Shown here: positions 29,222 through 36,596 of the stretch, one piece after another
Numbering within the stretch: position 1 is the first letter of the stretch
Layout of the letters: each line of letters opens with the position of its first letter
Source: Acidimicrobiales bacterium
GTDB lineage: Bacteria; Actinomycetota; Acidimicrobiia; Acidimicrobiales; Iamiaceae
Assembly: GCA_035630295.1 (NCBI GenBank)
Contig: DASQKY010000044.1
Location: 1 to 64,000 of the forward strand
Direction: 5' to 3'
Length of the DNA stretch: 64,000 nt
The notes under the pieces: generated by a model
The model's database searches: none
What the model was told of the DNA's origin: nothing
The model's input: only the letters and a program-made list of their open reading frames with translations
Translations under genes and position numbers: made by a program

Positions 29222-30655
29222 ATGCCGGCCCGCCAGTCCGCCCCCCGCCTCCTGGCGGCCCGGGCCGCCGAGCCCGTGGACGGGTCGTCGCTGGCCGCGG
29301 TGCGGGTGGTGGTGGGGGCCGTGGGCGTGCTCAGCGCGGCCCGGGTGGTGGCCTACGGCTGGATCGACCGCCTCTACGCCGGCCCGGCCCACCGCTTCAC
29401 CTACCTGGGCCTGGGGTGGGTGCCCCAGCCCGGGCCGACGGCGATGGCCGCCCTGGTGGCCGTGCTGGCCGGGGCGTCGCTGGCCATGGCCCTGGGCTGG
29501 CGCACCCGGGTGGCGGCGGCCGTGCTCCTGGGAGCCTTCGCCTGGGTCGAGCTCATCGACGCCACCACCTACCTGAACCACTACTGGTTCCTGACCCTGG
29601 TGCTGGCCCTGGGCACCGTCGTCCCCTGGGGGGCGGCGGGCAGCCTCGACACCCGGCGGCGGGGCGGGCCCCGGCCGGTGGCCCGCGGGTGGGTGTGGCT
29701 GCTGCGGTTCCAGGTCGGCGTGGTCTACGCCTCGGCCGGGGTGGCCAAGCTCCAGGGCGACTGGCTGCTGCGGGCCGAGCCGCTGCGGCTGTGGCTGCCG
29801 GCCCGGTCCGGGCTGGCGGTGGTCGGCCCGGCGCTGGAGCACGTGGCCACGGCGCACGTGCTGTCGGTGGCCGGGGCCGCCTTCGACTGCGCCGTGGTAC
29901 CCCTGCTCCTGGCCCGGCGCACCCGCCCATGGGCCTGGGGCGCCCTCGTGGCCTTCCACGTCAGCACCTGGGCGCTGTTCCCCATCGGCGTGTTCCCGTG
30001 GCTCATGGTCGGGGCCGCCACCGTCTTCTTCGCCCCCGACTGGCCCCGGGCCCTGGCCTCCCGGGCCCGAGCTCGGTGGGCCGGCCGGTCCCGGGCCGGC
30101 CCCGGGCCGGCAGTGGGGCCCGCGACGGTGGCCGCGGCCGGCGGTGGGGGCGGTGGCGGCGCGGTGGTGGCCCGGCCCGCGGCCAGCCGGGCCGCCCTGG
30201 CCCTGGCCACCCTGTGGGTGGTGGTGCAGCTGGCGCTGCCGGTCCGGCACCTGGCCTACGGCGGCGACCACCGGTGGTCGGCGCAGGGCTACCGCTTCGC
30301 CTGGAACGTGCTGCTGACCGAGAAGGCCGGCTCCGTCACCTTCCTGCTCCACGAGCCGGCCACCGGGCGCCGGTGGGCCACCGACGGCAGCGGCCTCTAC
30401 ACCCGGTCCCAGCGCCAGGTCATGGCCACCGAGCCCGACCTCATCCACCAGGCCGCCCGGGCCCTGGCCGCCCAGCAGGAGGCCCGGGGCCGCCACGTCG
30501 AGGTCCGGGTCGACGCCTGGCTCTCGCTCAACGGGCACCCGCCGGCCCGCCTGATCGACCCGGCGGTCGACCTGGCGGCCCGGCCCCGGGACCTGTGGGA
30601 CGACCCGTGGATCCTGCCCCGCCCCGCCGATCCTCCGGCCGGGGCGGCCCGGTAG
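29222..30655 (+). CDS. HTTM-domain membrane protein (gamma-carboxylase-like)
   Basis: A 477-residue membrane protein related to the N-terminal transmembrane part of vitamin K-dependent gamma-carboxylase (HTTM domain). It has about eight helices, the signature LNHYWFLTLVLALGTVVPWG (~residues 118-137) and QVGVVYASAGVAKLQGDWL. A ~140-residue C-terminal domain ends the protein (HLAYGGDHRWSAQGYRFAWN; FLLHEPATGRRWATDG). Whether it carboxylates anything is unknown. The ATG is 7 bases after TAACCT, inside the iron-box palindrome shared with the imelysin operon, so it should be iron-repressed and leaderless. Confidence 0.85.
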   Translation: MPARQSAPRLLAARAAEPVDGSSLAAVRVVVGAVGVLSAARVVAYGWIDRLYAGPAHRFTYLGLGWVPQPGPTAMAALVAVLAGASLAMALGWRTRVAAAVLLGAFAWVELIDATTYLNHYWFLTLVLALGTVVPWGAAGSLDTRRRGGPRPVARGWVWLLRFQVGVVYASAGVAKLQGDWLLRAEPLRLWLPARSGLAVVGPALEHVATAHVLSVAGAAFDCAVVPLLLARRTRPWAWGALVAFHVSTWALFPIGVFPWLMVGAATVFFAPDWPRALASRARARWAGRSRAGPGPAVGPATVAAAGGGGGGGAVVARPAASRAALALATLWVVVQLALPVRHLAYGGDHRWSAQGYRFAWNVLLTEKAGSVTFLLHEPATGRRWATDGSGLYTRSQRQVMATEPDLIHQAARALAAQQEARGRHVEVRVDAWLSLNGHPPARLIDPAVDLAARPRDLWDDPWILPRPADPPAGAAR

Positions 30656-30658
30656 GTT
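30653..30658 (+). promoter_or_regulatory. -10 box TAGGTT of the panE-like gene, overlapping a stop codon
   Basis: TAGGTT begins with the TAG stop of the HTTM gene and ends 7 bases before the ATG at 30666. This fits a separate leaderless promoter for the reductase gene. Confidence 0.4.
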
Positions 30659-30665
30659 GCCCCGG

Positions 30666-31670
30666 ATGGCTCCCCCTCGGCGCTACGCGGTGGTGGGGGT
30701 GGGCGGGGTGGGAGGGCTGTACGCGGCCCGGCTCCACGCCGCCGGGTGCGAGGTCCACCTGGTGGCCCGGGGCGACGCCGATGCCCTGGAGGCCGACGGC
30801 CTGCACCTCTCCTCCCCGCTGGGCGACGTGGCCGCCCGCCTGCCGGTCCACCGCGGCCCGGCCACCGTCCCCGAGGTGGACGTCGTGGTGCTGGCGGCCA
30901 AGACCACCTCGCCGTCGGCCCGGGCCACCGCGGCCGAGGTGGCCCGGGACCGGCCCGGGGCCAGCGTGCTGGTCCTGCAGAACGGGCTGGGGGTCGAGGC
31001 CCGGGTGGCGGGCCTGGCCCCGGGGGCCACCGTGCTGGGCGGCATGGCCTTCGTGTGCTCGCAGCGGGTGGGCCCCGGGCGCATCGAGCACCTGGACTTC
31101 GGGCGGGTGACGGTGGGGGAGCACCGGGACGACCTGGCCCCGGCCGGGATCACCCCGGCGGTGGAGGCGGTGGTGGCCGACCTGGAGGCGGCCGGGGTGG
31201 GGGGCGTGGCCGCCCCCGACCTGGTCCAGGGGCGCTGGGAGAAGCTGGTGTGGAACGTCCCGTTCAACGGCCTGGCCGTCGTCCTGCGGGCCCGCACCGA
31301 CGAGCTGGTGGCCGACCCGGCGGCCGTGGTCCTGGTCCGGACGCTGATGGAGGAGGTGCGGGCCGGCGCCGCGGCCCAGGGGCGGGCCATCGCCCCCGGC
31401 TTCGTGGACCGGATGGTGCGGGCCACCGCGGCCATGACCCCGTACGCCCCCAGCATGCGCCTGGACTTCGACGCCGGGCGGGACATGGAGGTCGACGCCA
31501 TCTACGGCGCCCCCCTGGCCGCGGCCCGGGCCGCCGGCGTCGACCTCCCGGCCACCGCGGTGCTGGCCGCCCAGCTCCGGTTCCTGGGCGCTCAGGCCGG
31601 GGCCGGCGGCGGGGAGGGCGGGACCGGCCCCAGGGCGACGAAGCCGTCCCACAGCAGGTCGACCAGGTAG
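30666..31670 (+). CDS. panE: 2-dehydropantoate 2-reductase family protein (PanE/ApbA)
   Basis: A 334-residue NADP-dependent reductase that would convert ketopantoate to pantoate for coenzyme A synthesis. The Rossmann motif VGVGGVGGLYAARL is at residues ~11-24. The catalytic Lys candidate lies in GRWEKLVWNVPFNG, with the Asn of that segment, and a Ser/Asp-rich C-terminal region follows (YAPSMRLDFDAGRDMEVDAI). Family members also act on other 2-keto acids, so the substrate is inferred. ATG 30666 is preferred over TTG 30657 because of the -10 box at 30653-30658. Its last 79 bases overlap the 3' end of the converging TetR gene. Confidence 0.85.
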   Translation: MAPPRRYAVVGVGGVGGLYAARLHAAGCEVHLVARGDADALEADGLHLSSPLGDVAARLPVHRGPATVPEVDVVVLAAKTTSPSARATAAEVARDRPGASVLVLQNGLGVEARVAGLAPGATVLGGMAFVCSQRVGPGRIEHLDFGRVTVGEHRDDLAPAGITPAVEAVVADLEAAGVGGVAAPDLVQGRWEKLVWNVPFNGLAVVLRARTDELVADPAAVVLVRTLMEEVRAGAAAQGRAIAPGFVDRMVRATAAMTPYAPSMRLDFDAGRDMEVDAIYGAPLAAARAAGVDLPATAVLAAQLRFLGAQAGAGGGEGGTGPRATKPSHSRSTR

Positions 31671-32230
31671 GTCACGAGCTGGTCGCGGGGCAGGGTGCGG
31701 GTGCGCACCCACCAGTCGCCGGCCAGGTGGACCATGCCCACGACGCCGAAGGCCCAGGGCTCGGCCGCCCCGGAGTCGGCGTTGCGGGACCGGAGCTGCT
31801 CGCCCAGGACCACGGCGATGGCCCGGGCCACGTCGGCCGACAGGCCGGTGATGGTGGCCCCCGGCGCGGTGCTCGACTGCTCGGTGACGAAGCGGTACAC
31901 CTCGGGGTCCTCGTCGATGAGGGCGACGTAGGCGGCGATGGCGGTGCGCAGCATCTCCTTGGGGTTGTCGCCGGCCTCCTCCAGGGCCCGGGTGACCTCG
32001 TGGAGGACCTGGGTGGCCATGTTCTCGCCCAGGGCCCGGAGCAGGCCGTCCCGGTCACCGAACAGGCGGTACACGATGGGCTTGGTGACGCCGGCCTCGC
32101 GGGCGATGGCCTCCATCGACACCTTCGCCCCCTCGCGCCGGATGGCGGCCACGGCGGCGTCGAGGAAGGCCTGGCGCCGTTCCTGCGGGGACCGCCGGGC
32201 GACACGGCGGCGGACCGGTCCCGGAGACAT
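31592..32230 (-). CDS. TetR-family transcriptional regulator
   Basis: A 212-residue regulator. The N-terminal helix-turn-helix is clear: RQAFLDAAVAAIRREGAKVSMEAIAREAGVTKPIVYRLFGDRDGLL at residues ~15-60. The ligand-binding domain carries no recognisable specificity. The ATG at 32230 follows CAGACT on the minus strand by 7 bases. Its 3' end overlaps panE tail-to-tail by 79 bases. The target is unknown; the divergent RsbW-like gene starts 126 bases away and is one candidate. Confidence 0.9.
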   Translation of the reverse strand: MSPGPVRRRVARRSPQERRQAFLDAAVAAIRREGAKVSMEAIAREAGVTKPIVYRLFGDRDGLLRALGENMATQVLHEVTRALEEAGDNPKEMLRTAIAAYVALIDEDPEVYRFVTEQSSTAPGATITGLSADVARAIAVVLGEQLRSRNADSGAAEPWAFGVVGMVHLAGDWWVRTRTLPRDQLVTYLVDLLWDGFVALGPVPPSPPPAPA

Positions 32231-32341
32231 GCCGTGCAGTCTGGCGGGTGCGGGCCCATCACGGGCGCACCGGCGCCGCCCCTCGCTCGCCGGCCCGCCC
32301 CCGAGGCCAACGGACGGCACACTTGACGGCTGTCGTGCCAG

Positions 32342-32347
32342 TAGTCT
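32342..32347 (+). promoter_or_regulatory. -10 box TAGTCT of the RsbW-like gene
   Basis: TAGTCT ends 8 bases before the GTG at 32356. No ribosome site intervenes, so translation is probably leaderless. Confidence 0.4.
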
Positions 32348-32355
32348 CCCCACCC

Positions 32356-32739
32356 GTGCGGACGAGGATCAACCTCGACGCCGACCCCGCGAGCGTCGGC
32401 CGGGCCCGACTGTTCTGTGCCACCACCCTGGAGGGTTGGGGGGCCGACACCGAGCTGGTCGCCACCTGCTCCCTGCTGGTCAGCGAGCTGGCCAGCAACG
32501 CCGTGCTCCACGCCCGCACGCCCTTCACGGTGGCCCTCGAGCACCGGGAGCGCCTGCGGGTCGAGGTGCTCGACGGCGACCCCCGCCCGCCCCACCCCTG
32601 CGACTACCGCGTCGACGCCCTGTCGGGCCGCGGCCTGCACCTGGTCGAGGCGCTGGCCCGGGCCTCGGGCACCACCACGTCGGCCGGGGGGAAGTCGGTG
32701 TGGTTCGAGCTCGACTGGCACGCCCAGATGGTGCCGTGA
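32356..32739 (+). CDS. RsbW-like anti-sigma / histidine-kinase-fold ATP-binding protein
   Basis: A 127-residue single-domain GHKL ATPase. Motifs: N box LLVSELASNAVLHA (~residues 38-51), G1-like VEVLDGDPRPP (~72-82), and G2 GRGLHLVEALARASG (~95-109). Stand-alone domains of this type inhibit sigma factors or phosphorylate anti-anti-sigma partners. GTG 32356 is chosen for its TAGTCT box; GTG 32335 is an alternative. Its stop overlaps the next gene's GTG (32736-32739). No sigma or anti-anti-sigma gene is adjacent, so the partner is unknown. Confidence 0.85.
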   Translation: MRTRINLDADPASVGRARLFCATTLEGWGADTELVATCSLLVSELASNAVLHARTPFTVALEHRERLRVEVLDGDPRPPHPCDYRVDALSGRGLHLVEALARASGTTTSAGGKSVWFELDWHAQMVP

Positions 32740-33209
32740 CCCCGGCGGCCGGCGGCGCCCGCCGCCGGGTCGAGATGCGGGCCGCCCCGGCCGCCGCCGT
32801 CCTGGACCTGCTGGCCGCCCTGGACGGGCTGCAGCGCGAGATCCAGCTGGCCGACCTGGGGGCCGGCCCCGCCGCCCGCCCCACGGTGGAGGCGAGCGTG
32901 GTCGAGGGCTTCGTGGGGGGCCGGGCCGGCATCGAGGCCCAGCGCACCTCCATCCACGACCAGGCCCGCCAGGCCCGGGAGGCGGGCCGTCACCTGGTGG
33001 ACCTGGTGGCCGAGTACGGCGCCGCCGACGTCCGGCGGGTGCGCCACGCCACCGCGGCCATCGCCCAGGCCGACGACGCGGCCCGGAGCGGGTTGTTGCT
33101 GGCCCCGCCCATGACCCCGGAGCAGCGCCACCTGTGGGAGTGGATGGACCGGCAGATCCGGCTCCAGGTGGACGGCGGCCCGGCCACCGCCTACGCCCCG
33201 CCCCCCTGA
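32736..33209 (+). CDS. Helical protein coupled to the RsbW-like gene, unknown
   Basis: A 157-residue, probably all-helical cytosolic protein. It has an amphipathic first half (AAVLDLLAALDGLQREIQLADLG), a central helix (HDQARQAREAGRHLVDLVAEYGA) and a C-terminal segment with conserved-looking aromatic residues (MTPEQRHLWEWMDRQI) before a Pro-rich end. I do not recognise the family. Its GTG start overlaps the stop of the RsbW-like gene by four bases, so it is made in step with it and may be its binding partner or antagonist; this is inference. It ends 31 bases before the hydrolase gene. Confidence 0.7.
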   Translation: MTPAAGGARRRVEMRAAPAAAVLDLLAALDGLQREIQLADLGAGPAARPTVEASVVEGFVGGRAGIEAQRTSIHDQARQAREAGRHLVDLVAEYGAADVRRVRHATAAIAQADDAARSGLLLAPPMTPEQRHLWEWMDRQIRLQVDGGPATAYAPPP

Positions 33210-33228
33210 CCGGACCCGACCCCCTGGC

Positions 33229-33234
33229 TAGCCT
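33229..33234 (+). promoter_or_regulatory. -10 box TAGCCT of the phosphodiesterase operon
   Basis: TAGCCT lies 6 bases before the ATG at 33241, which fits a leaderless mRNA. Confidence 0.4.
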
Positions 33235-33240
33235 CCGCCG

Positions 33241-34797
33241 ATGCCCCGCGGCAACGTCCTCCACATCACGGTCGACCAGTGGCGCGGTGACTGCCTCTCG
33301 GCCGCCGGGCACCCGCTGGTCCGCACCCCCACCCTCGACGCGCTGGCCGCCCGGGGGGTGCGCTTCGCCAAGCACTGGGCCAACGTCGCCCCCTGCGGGC
33401 CGTCCCGGGCCACCCTGCACACCGGCATGTACGCCATGAACCACCGCTCGGTGCTCAACGGCACGCCGCTCGACACCAGGTTCACCAACGTGGCCCTGGA
33501 GGCCCGGCGGGCCGGTTACCGACCCGCCCTGTTCGGCTACACCGACACCACCGTCGACCCCCGGGCGGTGGAGGCCGACGATCCCCGCCTCCGCTCCTAC
33601 GAGGGCGTCCTGCCCGGCTTCGACGTGGTGCTCAACGACCCCTCCGAGGGGGCCGGGCCCCTGGAGTGGGCCCGGTGGCTGGCCGGCAAGGGGGTGGACG
33701 TCCCGTCGGAGCCCCGCGACCTGTACCTCCCGGACCTCGGCCACCCCGGCGCCGGCACCCACAGCGAGTGGTGGGCCCCGACCCGCTTCGGGCCCGAGCA
33801 CACCGAGACCGCCTTCGTGGTCGAGCGCCTGGTCGAGTGGCTGGAGCGGCGCGACGACGAGCCCTGGTTCGTGCACGCCAGCTTCATCCGCCCCCACCCG
33901 CCGTACCGCAACCCCGTCGGCTACCACGACCTCTACTCCGCCGACGACGTGCCCGGCTTCCGGGGCCACCGCAGTCGGGCCGAGGAGGCGGCCAGCCACC
34001 CGCTGGCCGCGGTGGCCACCAGCCTGCCCGGCGTGGCCGCGCCGGCCGAGGAGGCCGACCGGCGCCAGCTCCGGGCCACGTACTACGGGATGATGGCCGA
34101 GGTCGACGACCAGCTGGGCCGGCTCTTCGCCTGGCTGGACCAGGCCGGCCTGACCGACGACACCCTGGTGCTGCTCACCTCCGACCACGGCGACCAGAAC
34201 GGCGACCACTGGCTGGTCGAGAAGCTGGGCTACTGGGACGAGAGCTACCACGTGCCCCTGATCGTCTGCGACCCCCGGGCCGAGGCCGACGCCACCCGGG
34301 GTTCGGTGGTCGCCGCCCCCACCGAGCACGTGGACGTGCTGCCCACCCTGTGCACGTGGATGGGGGTGGAGCCGCCGCTCCAGTGCGACGGGCGGTCGCT
34401 CCAGCCCTTCCTCCACGACACCCCTCCCCCCACCGGCCCCGAGGGGTGGCGCGACACCGTCCACTGGGAGTGGGACTTCCGCAACCCGTGGCTCCACCTG
34501 GCCGAGGGGCTGCTGGGCATCCCCATGGAGCAGTGCTGCCTGGCCGTGAGCCGGGGGGCGGGGTGGAAGTACGTGCAGTTCGCGGCCGATCCCGAGGTCC
34601 TGCCCCCGCTGCTGTTCGCCCTCGATGACGACCCCGACCAGGTCGAGGACCGGGTCGGCGACCCGGGCAGCTCGGCGGTGGTGGCCGACCGGCTGGCCGA
34701 GATGATGCGCTGGCGCCTGCGCCACGCCGATCGCACCCTCACCGGCCACATGGTCACCCCCGAGGGCCTGGCCGTGCACCGGGACCCGCACCGGTGA
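33241..34797 (+). CDS. Phosphonate monoester hydrolase / phosphodiesterase (arylsulfatase superfamily)
   Basis: A 518-residue formylglycine-dependent hydrolase. The FGly motif CGPSR (Cys52) is intact. The start VDQWRGD, TGMYAMNHRSVLNGTPLDTR, TSDHGDQNGDH, CDGRSLQPFL, WEWDFRNPW and the C-terminal WRLRHADRTLTGHMVTPEGL closely follow the phosphonate monoester hydrolase subgroup (e.g. Rhizobium PMH) rather than true sulfatases. That subgroup cleaves phosphonate monoesters and phosphodiesters, with promiscuous sulfatase activity. No signal peptide is present, so it is cytosolic. Its stop overlaps the next gene (GTGA). A formylglycine-generating enzyme must be encoded elsewhere. Confidence 0.9.
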   Translation: MPRGNVLHITVDQWRGDCLSAAGHPLVRTPTLDALAARGVRFAKHWANVAPCGPSRATLHTGMYAMNHRSVLNGTPLDTRFTNVALEARRAGYRPALFGYTDTTVDPRAVEADDPRLRSYEGVLPGFDVVLNDPSEGAGPLEWARWLAGKGVDVPSEPRDLYLPDLGHPGAGTHSEWWAPTRFGPEHTETAFVVERLVEWLERRDDEPWFVHASFIRPHPPYRNPVGYHDLYSADDVPGFRGHRSRAEEAASHPLAAVATSLPGVAAPAEEADRRQLRATYYGMMAEVDDQLGRLFAWLDQAGLTDDTLVLLTSDHGDQNGDHWLVEKLGYWDESYHVPLIVCDPRAEADATRGSVVAAPTEHVDVLPTLCTWMGVEPPLQCDGRSLQPFLHDTPPPTGPEGWRDTVHWEWDFRNPWLHLAEGLLGIPMEQCCLAVSRGAGWKYVQFAADPEVLPPLLFALDDDPDQVEDRVGDPGSSAVVADRLAEMMRWRLRHADRTLTGHMVTPEGLAVHRDPHR

Positions 34798-35831
34798 CCG
34801 AGCTCCGCCTGCTGTTCCTCAACGCCTTCCTGCTCCGCCCCCTGCGGGTCGGGGTGGGCCCGTTGCGCTGGGAGCCGGGAGCGGCCCCGGCGGCGGCCGA
34901 CCGGGCCACCGAGCTGGGGCGGACCGTGGTCGGCGCCTACGACGTGGTGGCCCTGGCCGAGGCCTTCGCGGTCGAGGACCGCCGGCGGGTGCTGGAGGGC
35001 TGGCCCGCCGACGCCCCCCGGCCGGCCGTGGCCGTGGGGCCCGAGGGCGGGTGGGGTCGGGCCGGGGGCCGGACCGCCACCTCCAGCGGGCTGGCCACCC
35101 TGGTCGACGGGCCGGCGGTGACGCGGGTCGAGCGGCACCGCTACACCGCGGCCGGCCACCGCCTGGCCGACGCCGACCCGTGGGCGGCCAAGGGCGTGCT
35201 GCTGGTGGAGGTGGACGTGGGCCTGCCGGGCCGGGTCGAGGTGTACAGCACCCACCTGTGCGCCGGGGGCGGCCTGTTCCCGGTGGCCGGTGACCGGGTG
35301 GCCGGCACCGACGCCGTGCGCCGGGCCCAGGCCGAGGAGCTGGTGGCCTTCGTGGACGCCACCCACCAACCGGCCAACCTGGCCCTGGTGGTGGGGGACG
35401 TGAACGTGCCGGCCGGGGGCCGGACCGACCGGGACCTGGCCGCCACCTTGGCCCCGGCCGGCCTGGAGGACCTGTGGCTCGGCCTGGGCTCGGGCCCGGG
35501 CCCGACCTCCGGCCTGGAGCGGGTGGGGGGCGAGCTGGGCCGCCTGGACCCCGCCGATCCCCGCTTCGCCCCCGACGACGATCCCGCCCCGGAGGCGCCG
35601 ACCCCGGAGGGCCCGGCCTCGCCGGTCGACCCGGCCGAACGCATCGACCGGGTGTTCCTGCAGCGCCCCCGGCCCGAGCACGGCCTGGCGGTGCGCCACG
35701 CCGTCCTGCGCCGTCGGCCCTTCCCCCGGCGGGCCGACGCCCCCGACCGCCACCGCCTGCCCTTCCTGTCCGACCACCTCGGCCTCCACCTGGAGCTCAC
35801 CCTGGCCCCGGCCCCCGACCGGGAGGGGTGA
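34794..35831 (+). CDS. Endonuclease/exonuclease/phosphatase-fold (sphingomyelinase-like) hydrolase
   Basis: A 345-residue EEP-fold protein. Motifs in order: LNAF (~residue 10), catalytic Glu in ALAEAF (~56), STHL (~146), GDVNVPAGG in the GDFN position (~202), DRVF (~285) and SDHLGL near the C-terminus (~325). Neutral sphingomyelinase- and DNase I-like enzymes share this set and cleave phosphodiesters. No signal peptide is visible. The start overlaps the stop of the phosphonate monoester hydrolase gene, so both may act on phosphodiester-containing lipid or glycerophosphodiester substrates. A ~20-residue Asp/Pro-rich insertion precedes the last motifs. Confidence 0.85.
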   Translation: MTELRLLFLNAFLLRPLRVGVGPLRWEPGAAPAAADRATELGRTVVGAYDVVALAEAFAVEDRRRVLEGWPADAPRPAVAVGPEGGWGRAGGRTATSSGLATLVDGPAVTRVERHRYTAAGHRLADADPWAAKGVLLVEVDVGLPGRVEVYSTHLCAGGGLFPVAGDRVAGTDAVRRAQAEELVAFVDATHQPANLALVVGDVNVPAGGRTDRDLAATLAPAGLEDLWLGLGSGPGPTSGLERVGGELGRLDPADPRFAPDDDPAPEAPTPEGPASPVDPAERIDRVFLQRPRPEHGLAVRHAVLRRRPFPRRADAPDRHRLPFLSDHLGLHLELTLAPAPDREG

Positions 35832-35853
35832 GCGGGAGGGGGAGCGCTGGCGG

Positions 35854-36570
35854 TCAGGCCCCGTCGGGGCCGGAGAGGAGGGCGATGTCGTCCTCCAGGC
35901 CGGCCAGCACCTGGTCGATGGTGGCCCGGCGGAGGGCGGCCTTGGTGTGGGCCACCGCCCCCCGGCGCAGCCCCGACCGCTCCTGGGCCACGGCCAGGGC
36001 CTCGGTGACCACGTCGGCCGACGGCACCAGGCGGTCCAGGAAGCCGGCCTCGGCCGCCCCGGCCGGGTCGTAGACCTGGCCCAGGACGGCCCGGGCCAGG
36101 TGCGGCGGGGCCAGGCGGTCGCGGGCCAGCTCCACCGCGAACACGGGCAGGGTGAGGCCGATGGCCACCTCGTTCAGGCCGACCTTGGCCGGCACGTCGG
36201 CCGGCCCGATGCGCTCGTCGCAGGACAGGAGGGTCACCGCCCCGCCGGCCAGGGCGTGGCCGGTGCAGGCCGCCACGGTGGGCAGCGACGTGCCGTAGAG
36301 GCGCATCCAGAACCGGGCCCCGGCCAGCACCAGGCCCTGCATGGCCTGCGGGCTCTCGGTCATGACCTTGAGGTCGAAGCCGGCCGAGAAGGTCCGGGCC
36401 CCGCCCACCAGCACCAGGGCGGTGGCCTCGTCCTCGGCCCGGTCCAGGGCGCCGTGGAGGGCCTCCAGGGTCGGGTGGCCGATGGCGTTGGCCTTGCCGT
36501 CGTCCAGGGTGACCACGGCGACGGCACCGTCGAGGCGGTACTGCACGGGCGGGGAGGTCTCGTCGGCCAT
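35854..36570 (-). CDS. Enoyl-CoA hydratase/isomerase-family protein (crotonase)
   Basis: A 238-residue crotonase-fold protein. The oxyanion-hole segments are GARTFSAGFDLKVM (~residues 58-71) and ACTGHALAGGAVTLLSCDERIG (~100-121). One possible catalytic Glu is kept (GLNEVAIGLTLP, ~132), while the position of the first hydratase Glu is Thr/Leu-rich, so isomerase or hydrolase activity is as likely as hydration. The ATG at 36570 is 8 bases after TACGGT (minus strand), suggesting a leaderless transcript separate from the M50 gene 27 bases upstream. Confidence 0.88.
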   Translation of the reverse strand: MADETSPPVQYRLDGAVAVVTLDDGKANAIGHPTLEALHGALDRAEDEATALVLVGGARTFSAGFDLKVMTESPQAMQGLVLAGARFWMRLYGTSLPTVAACTGHALAGGAVTLLSCDERIGPADVPAKVGLNEVAIGLTLPVFAVELARDRLAPPHLARAVLGQVYDPAGAAEAGFLDRLVPSADVVTEALAVAQERSGLRRGAVAHTKAALRRATIDQVLAGLEDDIALLSGPDGA

Positions 36571-36578
36571 GGCCGCGG

Positions 36579-36584
36579 ACCGTA
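36579..36584 (-). promoter_or_regulatory. -10 box TACGGT of the crotonase gene
   Basis: Minus-strand TACGGT, 8 bases before the ATG at 36570. Confidence 0.4.
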
Positions 36585-36596
36585 GCCCCTGGCCGG

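Noticed and set aside
29222-30655. True vitamin K-dependent gamma-glutamyl carboxylase
   Set aside because: Only the HTTM part is recognisable, and the neighbours give no quinone-epoxide reductase or Glu-domain substrate; the activity cannot be claimed.
33241-34797. Choline sulfatase or arylsulfatase
   Set aside because: The VDQWRGD start, TGMYAMNHRSV segment and C-terminal HADRTLT motif fit the phosphonate monoester hydrolase subgroup better.
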